From Petunia secreta (lineage: Eukaryota > Streptophyta > Magnoliopsida > Solanales > Solanaceae): 64,000 nt of DNA. Below the pieces are notes generated by a model. It searched no databases and was not told the origin of the DNA. It worked only from the letters and a program-made list of their open reading frames with translations. Position numbers and translations under genes: made by a program. The stretch covers positions 20,713,501 to 20,777,500 of the forward strand of contig JARKIP010000021.1 in assembly GCA_029990175.1 (NCBI GenBank). The letters are read 5' to 3'. Positions 56,488-64,000 of the stretch are shown one piece after another; within the stretch, counting starts at the first letter, position 1, and every line of letters begins with the position of its first letter.

Positions 56488-56617
56488 TGGAACTAAAGAG
56501 GTCCACGGGAGAAAGAAAAAAAAAATAAAAATTAAAAAATTAAAAAAGAATGTGGAACTAAAGAGGTCCACGGGAGAAAGAAAAAAAAATAAAAATTAAA
56601 AAATTAAAAAAGAATGA
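56488..56617 (+). repeat. 65-bp tandem duplication
   Basis: A unit starting TGGAACTAAAGAGGTCCACG at 56488 recurs at 56553; both are followed by the same A-rich tail, differing by one A. Confidence 0.93.
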
Positions 56618-57238
56618 AGTCTTGTTGGTGAAAACCTGAAAGGGCGCCACATGACAAACAATTAGGCAAAAGAACAAAGAGAGAGGTTAGTCGGTGAAAA
56701 CCCTGAAAGGGGCGCCGCTAACCGAATGAGGGCTTTGGTAACTGTCATCAAGTGGGGCTTGACGAGTATTTCTTTGAATGTTTCTATTGGGGAAAGAGTC
56801 GAGGAACAACTGTTGTGAATGGATCAGGGTTCGAGGCCAAGATACAAGTCATGTTATTGAGGTCATCGCTTTCACCTCCAGATAAGTCCTTTTACTTTCC
56901 TAAAGGGAATCTCTCATTCAGAGTCCTTTATCCGAAATTTCTTCCACTTCTGCCTTTCATTCACAATAACATTGAAACGAGCAAAAGAAAGTTCCGCAAA
57001 AATTGTTCACCTATTTTGCAGTTATAGCAGAGCACAGCCAGGACCCACCTGGATAATGGAATGCCTATGAGACAGTTTGGCATCTGGAGTGACATGCCAA
57101 GGTTTGCACCGCAGAAGAGACTATCAGGGAAAATATACCGTTCCTAACAAGGTTTGACTAATAACTAGTTGGAACATTTGGGCCGCATGATGTTCTGTGT
57201 CGAAGGCCATTTGAAACACAAGAAAGCAAAAGAATGAA

Positions 57239-57358
57239 GAATGAGGGAGTAAGTTAAAGAAGTCAGGGAACCCACCTGGAGAATGAGGGAGTAGTTTTAA
57301 GAAGTCAGGGAGCCCGCCTGGAGAATGAGGGAGTAGTTTAGAGAATGTCAGGGCACCT
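57239..57358 (+). repeat. 42-bp tandem repeat ending at the LTR boundary
   Basis: Units start at 57239, 57281 and 57323 with GAATGAGGGAGTA and contain GTCAGGGARCCCRCCTGGA. The last is cut off where the TGTTGACACCC LTR starts at 57359. Confidence 0.9.
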
Positions 57359-60300
57359 TGTTGACACCCAATTTTGTCCCTCCGTTTTTCACAATTTGGC
57401 TATATTTAATTATTTTTGATAATAGTAATTTTCCAAACAAAACTGCATTAGACAACATGCATTTACGAGTGTAATATTATTACTAACCCCCTACTTATAT
57501 AATATTTATTTAATTGTGGCTATATTACGTAATTGCATTCATTTAGGCTATTTTCTAAAATACGTGTGCTATTTGTAATTTAATGCATTACGATATCATT
57601 TAATAATTATTTGTGGCTACTTATATCTAATTAGTATTATTTGTGGTCATCTATATTTATTTATAATTAAATATATTTATTTATAATTATCTACATAATT
57701 ATTTACAAAATTCCTTATTTTATACTAATTGTGTACACTTATAAGTATTTTAATTAAATACTAGCCATTTTGCTATTTTACAATCCCATTTCTATTATAT
57801 TCAGTCCACGTCATCACCCGTTGTCCACGTGTACGCCACCTAAGCTTCACATAAGCTTACACCTCACCAAATACACTTTTAGCACGAAGTACTACTCTCT
57901 TAAGCACGCGTACAACTCATTGTAACGTGTGGTACAACCTTTTAAAGCATCCTTATCCTTCATACACATCAGCCACTATGTTATACATATACATATACGC
58001 GCCGACGTGGCATGATCTGAGCCTCTTATTCTCTAAATCCAACGGCTCAGAATAATTCCTACATTTTAATATATCTAAACCCACACCTCACCCGAAACCC
58101 TAAATTATTTCCCCTTTCTCTCTCAACTACATCAGCCGACCCCCATCGACCTCTCTCTCCCCTTTCTCCACGAAATCAGTCCAAATTCACACCGAATCCC
58201 CACCACTCCGCCACCAAATCCGGCGACCCAGTCACCTCCGTCAACGCCGCATGTCACGCGCTTCTCTCTCTCCTGTCTCGTCTCTTTCACGAGACCAAAA
58301 GGAAACAAAGATTGGGTATTGATCTTCCTAATCAAAGCACAAACAAAGCAAGAATCATGGAAGTATTCAACATCGTACAAGGAAAGAATCAAGGAATATG
58401 AACTCGAATCTCTGAAAGTCAAAGCAAAAATGGGCAGATTTGAGGCGACCCGACCCGGTTCAACCATGACCCGACCTAGATGCATTGAAACAGGATAATA
58501 TCTTTCCTTTTTTTAATTTTGAGTGATAATTCTCTGTTAAACTTGGTAAATTCGTGTGTGTTACATGTCTAGATTCACGATTCCATTTTAACTTGGCTAT
58601 ATTTTCGGTCTGAAATCATGAAGCATGATATGCCTATTTAATTGGATTTTGCTGCTTTCTTGAATAAGATACATGACTAGCCGAATATATATACATTTCT
58701 ATTCTTAGGCTAGATTGAGGAGTTGAATGCTCTAGAAGCCCAAATAGGCAGTATGCGATCTGTTTGGATTTTTGGATTTAGTTGTTATTAGTTTTCCCTG
58801 TTTAGCATTCTGTTGAAGAAATTGAATTTTGGAATTGATTGGGCAATATTCAATATCTCTTGATTGACAAGTATGAAATCAGCCCTGTTTTGACACTATA
58901 AATATGGCTGCCTGTTTTCAGTTCTAGACAAAAAACGGGTATCTCTCATAGCCTCACACGCATATACATCCCTGAATACACATACACATACACATACCAT
59001 CTTCTACACTGAGACAGATCTGATACACACCCATAGCTAGAATTAGCTTCACTGATACACACGCTGATTTACACACACTGAACCAGAGAGGCCCTCTACA
59101 CCTCTTACACAGCTCTGAAAAAATACATCACTTACACTTAGACTACACACACTAGCATGCCCTTGAATACAAATTAACAGAAGAAAGTGTGAAAGGGCTG
59201 CCTGTTCTCATTTATTATTCTGATCTCGCTGGCTAGAAACAAAGTTTTTGGCCCTTGCTTGTTCGAGTTTTATTGCTGTGATAGTGATTCTCTCACTCTT
59301 CCTAAGGTATCTCACTAACTGAATAAATAATGTTCAAGACATGTCAAATTAGAATTGATATTGTACTGTCTTGTATGCCATATCCTGGATGTCTGTATGT
59401 ATTTGTTTAGGCCTCTTTTGGCCATTCTCTAACCTTTTGTTGCAGATCTTGGTAGGATGGCTAGTAAGCCATACCAATCTTTCATAAGTTGTTGCAGGGA
59501 TTCACAAATGGTGGGCAGTCTGAAAGGGCTGTATTAGTGACTGCTTGTGCGAGTTTTTTTAGCTATAGGGCTTAATACAGACAGGTGTATTGAAGTGGTG
59601 TATTGAAGCGATGAACTGGGAGTTCATTTAAAAGTGTATACATGGCACATCTCTTCTTCTCTCTGTGAATACATACTTATCCCCCTCTAGACCCCCTACT
59701 TTTGTATTTGCTAGGTTCCCTTGCTTGTACTAAAGCACCATAAGGTGCTAATTAGTATGTAAGACAGGTATCGAAAATGTCTCCATGTGTTAACGGCATT
59801 AGAAATTGGCTGACAGGGGCCTTCTCTATCCCTCATCTTTTAGTTTTACTTAAATTATGTGGAAACTGAACTGCTAGTTTATGTGCATAATTCAAAAGTT
59901 AGACAGGTCTAAAATCAGGTTACATAGAGACTGCTTTGCTGGAAATTAGACAACAGGGCTAAAATTGCAATAAAGGCTGAAACTAGTTTACTCGTGCAAA
60001 TATTGAAAACTGAAATTGCAGCAGTATCAGTTATGTTTGAAACTGAAATTCAATGCTTATCTAAACTATTTGTGCAATTTTAATGTGTTAGATTTAGACT
60101 ATATCAGTCAATAGGCTGAAAATGCAAGACAATATTAAAATTGGCTTATTTCTGTAAATTAATATTCTGAAACATTACAGGGTAGTCTGATTTTCTTAAA
60201 AGTGGTTAAAACGGATATTTGAAAGTCAATTTAGGCTGTTGGTGCAATTTTAGTATGCTGGAAATTAGTTTATCTTGAAAGGGCTGAAAATTGTAAGAGA

Positions 60301-61219
60301 GTTTGAAGACTGGACTATTTCTGCAAATTTTATATTCGGAAACTGAACAGCCTAGTTGGTGAGCTTTAGTGTTTTTGTCGCAGTTGCTTGTTTAATTAGT
60401 CTGGAGGTCAACTTTTCTTAAGTTCAAATTGTGATTATGTGTTTTCAATTAATTTGTATGAAAAGCATGACCGTTATTATTTGTCACGCCTAATAGAGTT
60501 TAGACTTGGGGCGCTAATATTAAATTTAGGGGTCTAAATATCTTCTTTAAAATTAGTTGTCCTAACGGCCTCCGGGACATTAAGTTGGGGCGCTAGCAAT
60601 ACTTTAGGACGTGAAAATATTAGCATGCGTTTTAGTTTAAATATTAAAGAGGGTATGGGGGTTAAGGGAATTAAGCCCCTCGGAAGTGATGAAATTACCC
60701 GAGCTATATATTGATAGTGGATTTAAAACTATCGTCCCTTACGAAAGCCGGGTTCTGATCCGAATAGGATAATAAAACCTAGGGATATTTAAATGTTTAA
60801 TTAGTTATTTATTATTTTGTGGCTATTCGTGCAACATGACTATTCGTTTAATTATTTATGCAAATACATTAAATTGTTTGCTTTACTTGTTTTGCAGTCC
60901 ATATCTCATTTATTAACCTTATTTAACTATTGTCCTTCTCTAAAGCAATATATTTAAACCCAATATAGAAAATCGGCCGGGAACCACATTTGTGGAACTT
61001 AGGAGGTGCCTAACCCCTTCCTTTTAGGTTAACTTGAACACTTACCTGAATCTCTGACTAGTAGACCAACCCGGAGTTATTCTTTAAATGAAATTAGAAA
61101 TTAATAGGTGACCTAATACGCCTAGAATAATTTATTAGGTGGCGACTCCAAAACTTCCAACTCCAAACGAGTTACCCCAAGTCGAACACCACTTTACTAC
61201 TTAAAAGTGGGGTGCGACA
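57359..61219 (+). repeat. Long LTR (3861 bp), TGTTGACACCC type
   Basis: Starts TGTTGACACCCAATTTTG and ends GGGTGCGACA, TG...CA. TATAAATA at 58897-58904. The 3' part has GGTGCCTAACCCCTTC...CTTACCTGAATCTCTG (about 61005-61057) and GGTGGCGACTCC (about 61138). It is either the 5' LTR of element 2, or shared with element 1 as its 3' LTR. Confidence 0.8.
58897..58904 (+). promoter_or_regulatory. TATA box in the LTR of element 2
   Basis: TATAAATA near the middle of the LTR, the same relative place as the TATAAATA of the LTR at 41435-45375. Confidence 0.55.
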
Positions 61220-61222
61220 GAA

Positions 61223-61240
61223 TGGCGACTCCGCTGGGGA
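61223..61240 (+). promoter_or_regulatory. Primer binding site of Ogre/Tat-like element 2
   Basis: TGGCGACTCCGCTGGGGA, identical to that at 45379-45396, three bases after the LTR end. Confidence 0.8.
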
Positions 61241-62522
61241 TTAAATGTTCTAACCATTACGATTTTTTATATTGGGTTTATTATTGCTTTTATTATTTTA
61301 TTCAATACTAACTTTTTATCTTTGCAGGTGGGCAATCTTTTACATTTTTGCAATTTTTTTATTATATTTAGTATATTATTGGATTTATTTGTTGCATTTC
61401 GTTCATATTCCTCCACTCCTGGAAAATTGACACTTACACACACACAAACGATTACGTGGATCTCACGGTCGTTTCACCTCAAAAAAACCCTGTAAGGGGG
61501 ACGGTTGGGATAAGTTGGTCCGTGGTACAACCAACAATTCCAAACGTTCCCACCCCTTGGTTGTCCGCCTGGGGGAACCATGTCCTTGTCTAGATTAGCC
61601 AACTCTTAATGAAGACTCCTTTTAGGGATCATTCATCATATCATATCTAGGACCATTTTTTACTTCGGCTCATGTCTAAGTCTACTAGTTCACCATATTT
61701 GAATGAACCGAATGAGTTTTCAACCCTAAGGGACATTTAAATGTGTTATGTGTGCATCTATTTAACATTTAACGTGTCTAATGTAGACCATTTGTTCTCA
61801 AAAGTGTGGATCATCCAACTATTTATCAAAGAAAACAGACTTTAAATTGATTTTTCTACTTTTGTATAACAAAATCAATTATTTATTTCTATAAATGGAA
61901 ATCGTTATAGAAATCAATTATTTATTTCTATTTGCATACGAAATTTTTTTTATTTCTACATTTATACAAAACCAATTATTTTATAAAATTATTTTTTTGG
62001 GTTATGAAAGAAATTAATTTTTCTACTTTTATGAAAACGAAATCATAGACTTTAAATCAATTTCTTATACTTTTAATGTAGCAAGATCAATTATTACTCC
62101 TATTTACCTAAAAATATTATTCCATATTTATACAACCAAATTATTTTTCTGTTTAACTTTGGATTATGAGAACAAATGGGATGACGCACTATACACGAAC
62201 TTAGGAAGGCTTAACATCCTTGGTATGTTAAAGTCCATTAGCCAACTTCGTCCAAATGGCGCCTATCATGTATCTCATATGTGTTGGTCTTGTTAGGTCT
62301 ACCTCCAGCACAAAAGAGGTTCCTTGCATTAGAAAACATGATATGTTTTGTATATGAAAATTATTATCTCAACACTGACTTGTTTTTTCATGTGTTAGTT
62401 TTACTCCCACTCCCGAGGTTGACTTGTGCATTCTGGCCGAGCATCTGTACCGGACGAGAGCCAAAGGACCAGTTACAACCCCTCCCCCCTCACAAACTAG
62501 AAGAAGAGGAAAGCGAAACATT
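61241..62522 (+). other. Leader of Ogre/Tat-like element 2
   Basis: Untranslated, AT-rich region between PBS and gag. AATTATTTATTTCTAT-like words recur at about 61868-61930. No ORF recognised. Confidence 0.55.
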
Positions 62523-64000
62523 ATGTCTGAGTTGAATAACGCTGCTCTTATTGATGATAACAATGGAACGCCACGCAAGCTTGCCCCAGTTGGGTATAAC
62601 GAACATGTTGCTACTTTAGAGCAAAGGATTAAAGAACTTGAAGAGAAACTGACAATGACCAGTTTACCAGGTGTTAACTCCGCCCATTCAGGAGAGTCTG
62701 TCGATCCAAGTGGGTCAGCCCGCCCTAACGGAAAGGACCCTATACACCCAACTGATCCACCTGTTGTTTATCAAACAGTACTACCAGCCACATACCAAAC
62801 AACACCAACTGCTACTTACCAAGCAACCCTACCCACCAGTTATCAAGCACCACCTCCTGCACATCCTACTTACGTAAACACAAACTTACCTCGCACCAAC
62901 ACCGCATACCCGCAGCCTTACAACCCCATGTTCACTGCTGAAACCAAACAACTCACTTCGCCAGTCAAAAACCATGAAAACTATGAATGGGCGGAGGATG
63001 AAGCCAATGATGATGGCACAAAAGAGAAAGTTCGTAAGCTAGAGGCAGCCTTTAAGAAGTTTGAGTTAGGAAAAACTACTAAAGGTTTAGCTTATGAAGA
63101 CTTGTGCATCTATCCTACTTTGAAATTGCCAGAGGGATACAAGATACCAAAGTTCGACCTGTTCAATGGAACTGGAGATCCTATGGCACATCTGAGAACA
63201 TATTGTGACAAGTTGATTGGAGCAGGGGAAGATGAGAAAGTACGAGTGAAGCTGTTCAGTCGAAGCTTGACCGGAGAGGCTTTGAGTTGGTTCTCTAAGC
63301 AGAAGCCTGGCACATGGCTTGGGAAGATATGGCAGCAGATTTCGTAGAACGATTTGGGTACAACACTGAAATGGTACCAGATCGTTTCTACTTGGAAAAG
63401 TTGAAAAAGAAACCCACAGAGACGTTTAGAGAATATGCTACGAGGTGGAGAGCAGAAGCTGCCAAGGTGCAACCCGCTATGGATGAAAGGGAAATAGTGA
63501 ACATATTTATCCGCATTCAAGAGGACGTCTATTATGATAAGCTGTTGCATATGAAAAATCAAAAGTTTGCTGATGTAGTGTTGATGGGAGATGACGTAGA
63601 AGAAGGGCTGAAAAGTGGAAAGATTATTAGCCTTGCTGCACTACAAGCTACTAATAAGGCCATCCAGTCTGGAAATATGAGCCTTTCCAAAAAGAAAAAA
63701 GATGAAGTCTCTTTTGCGGCAACCATTCAAGACCCTGCTTTCAATCACTATTATCAAACCCCACCACCATTCTATCCATACCCTCACATACCACCTGAAT
63801 ATTCCGTCTATAATACTCAGCCCACTCGGCCTATATTTCACACCCCAGCACCAAGCCGTCCACCATACCAGCAAAATACTCAACCCAACTACCGAAATGC
63901 ACCATCATACCCTCCCAGGCCTCGCCCCGAGGCAAACCAAAAACCAAAAAGAAACTACACTGCATTAGCTGAATCTCGCACCCAATTGTTCGAGAGATTG
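62523..64000 (+). pseudogene. gag of Ogre/Tat-like element 2 (frameshifted, cut by window end)
   Basis: ATG 62523 (MSELNNAALIDDNNG) starts a frame with a short coiled coil (EQRIKELEEKL), then Pro/Thr/Tyr-rich YQ repeats (62770-62870), and the gag domain (KLPEGYKIPKFDLFNGTGDP at about 63122). A one-base change near 63315 ends the first frame at 63347. The second frame continues at once with EDMAADFVERFGYN, EYATRWRAEAAKV and a Pro-rich tail to the window end. The frame start at 62424 would add 33 residues upstream and is less likely. Similar in layout to the gag of element 1 but clearly diverged. Confidence 0.8.

Larger units (their letters stand above)
41435..57358 (+). mobile_element. Ogre/Tat-like Ty3/gypsy retrotransposon 1 (about 16 kb)
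   Basis: Order: 3.9-kb LTR (41435-45375), PBS, leader, an extra ORF upstream of gag (46382-47870), gag-protease with G-patch (48458-52101), a predicted intron (52102-52292), RT, RNase H, a second RNase H and integrase (52293-55869), then a 1.5-kb 3' region with a hairpin and tandem repeats. Giant size, the extra ORF, the intron and dual RNase H are hallmarks of the Tat/Ogre branch. Several stops and frame shifts make it non-functional. It interrupts a Copia element. A matching 3' LTR is not seen: a different-looking long LTR begins at 57359. Confidence 0.85.
55870..57358 (+). other. 3' untranslated region of Ogre/Tat-like element 1
   Basis: About 1.5 kb without ORFs. It contains a 27-bp-arm hairpin (56259-56317), a 65-bp tandem duplication (56488-56617) and a 42-bp tandem repeat that reaches the next LTR. 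The word GATACGTAGGCAACC (about 56049) is typical of this region in related elements. Confidence 0.6.
57359..64000 (+). mobile_element. Ogre/Tat-like retrotransposon 2, 5' part, continues beyond the window
   Basis: A 3.9-kb LTR (57359-61219), the same 18-base PBS as element 1, a 1.3-kb leader and a gag frame that runs to the last base. No ORF like the DUF7745-type ORF lies between PBS and gag here, unlike element 1. The LTR start matches the solo LTR at 11551-15134, so it belongs to the same wider group as that solo LTR. Confidence 0.8.

Noticed and set aside
58132..58485. A 117-codon minus-strand frame in the LTR of element 2
   Set aside because: Low-complexity, no resemblance to a family, and inside an LTR near its promoter region; treated as chance.
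1..64000. A pararetrovirus or other viral integrant
   Set aside because: All RT-bearing regions fit Copia, Ty3 Ogre/Tat or LINE layouts with LTRs, PBS or RNase H arrangements of those groups; no movement protein or coat-protein features were seen.
1..64000. CRISPR arrays, prokaryotic operons or a new defence system
   Set aside because: Introns, plant transposon families and lack of operon structure show plant nuclear DNA; the regularly spaced palindromes at 75-295 have irregular short spacers and sit beside a MULE.

Overview
The window looks like transposon-dense nuclear DNA of a dicot plant, most likely an asterid of the nightshade family (Solanaceae). The reasons are AT-rich, intron-bearing, heavily decayed sequence; plant-only families (MuDR/MULE with SWIM and CCHC zinc fingers, DUF1985 protein, zf-GRF protein, ATL-type RING-H2, Ogre/Tat retrotransposons with dual RNase H); and a tRNA-derived SINE resembling Solanaceae SINEs. 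The family-level assignment is inference. No rRNA, tRNA gene, CRISPR array or prokaryotic operon is visible.

Layout: (1) 1-4.8 kb, a decayed MuDR-type MULE on the minus strand, with a palindromic repeat cluster at its 3' side. (2) 6.4-9.8 kb, a plus-strand DUF1985 gene, now a pseudogene, with a SINE in its first coding exon flanked by a perfect 15-bp duplication. (3) 10.9-11.5 kb, a small two-exon zf-GRF gene that still looks intact; a 3.6-kb solo LTR (11551-15134, duplication ATATG) sits against its TATA box. (4) 15.1-20.8 kb, a short hypothetical gene and a second decayed MULE. (5) 20.8-25.2 kb, a RING-H2 pseudogene split inside the RING by a young Copia element (21029-24974, duplication TCAAC, LTRs differing at 9 of 374 sites) that has lost the RT catalytic and RNase H parts. 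(6) 26-33 kb, a Stowaway-like MITE, a LINE 3' end with an open zf-RVT/RNase H frame, a diverged tandem duplication of an unrecognised ORF, local tandem repeats and a non-autonomous CACTA element. (7) 33.1-38.9 kb, a mosaic: the outer ends are a Copia element with duplication GCAAA, but the inside is unassigned repeat DNA plus a LINE fragment fused to the Copia RT-RNase H part. (8) 39.5-41.4 kb, the 3' half of another Copia element on the minus strand, interrupted by (9) a 16-kb Ogre/Tat-like Ty3 element (41435-57358) with a 3.9-kb LTR, PBS, an extra ORF upstream of gag, gag-PR-G-patch, a predicted intron, RT, two RNase H domains and integrase. (10) 57359-64000, the LTR, PBS and gag of a second Ogre/Tat-like element running off the right edge.

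Almost all coding potential belongs to mobile elements. The only host-type genes are the zf-GRF gene (apparently intact), the 78-aa hypothetical gene, the unrecognised ORF near 29.5 kb, and the pseudogenes for DUF1985 and RING-H2. The main biological story is nested insertion: target-site duplications and interrupted frames allow several insertion events to be read directly. I see no clear new defence or metabolic system. The strongest unusual observations are the mosaic Copia, the solo LTR abutting a core promoter, the insertion inside a RING domain, and the two adjoining Ogre/Tat elements with unlike LTRs.
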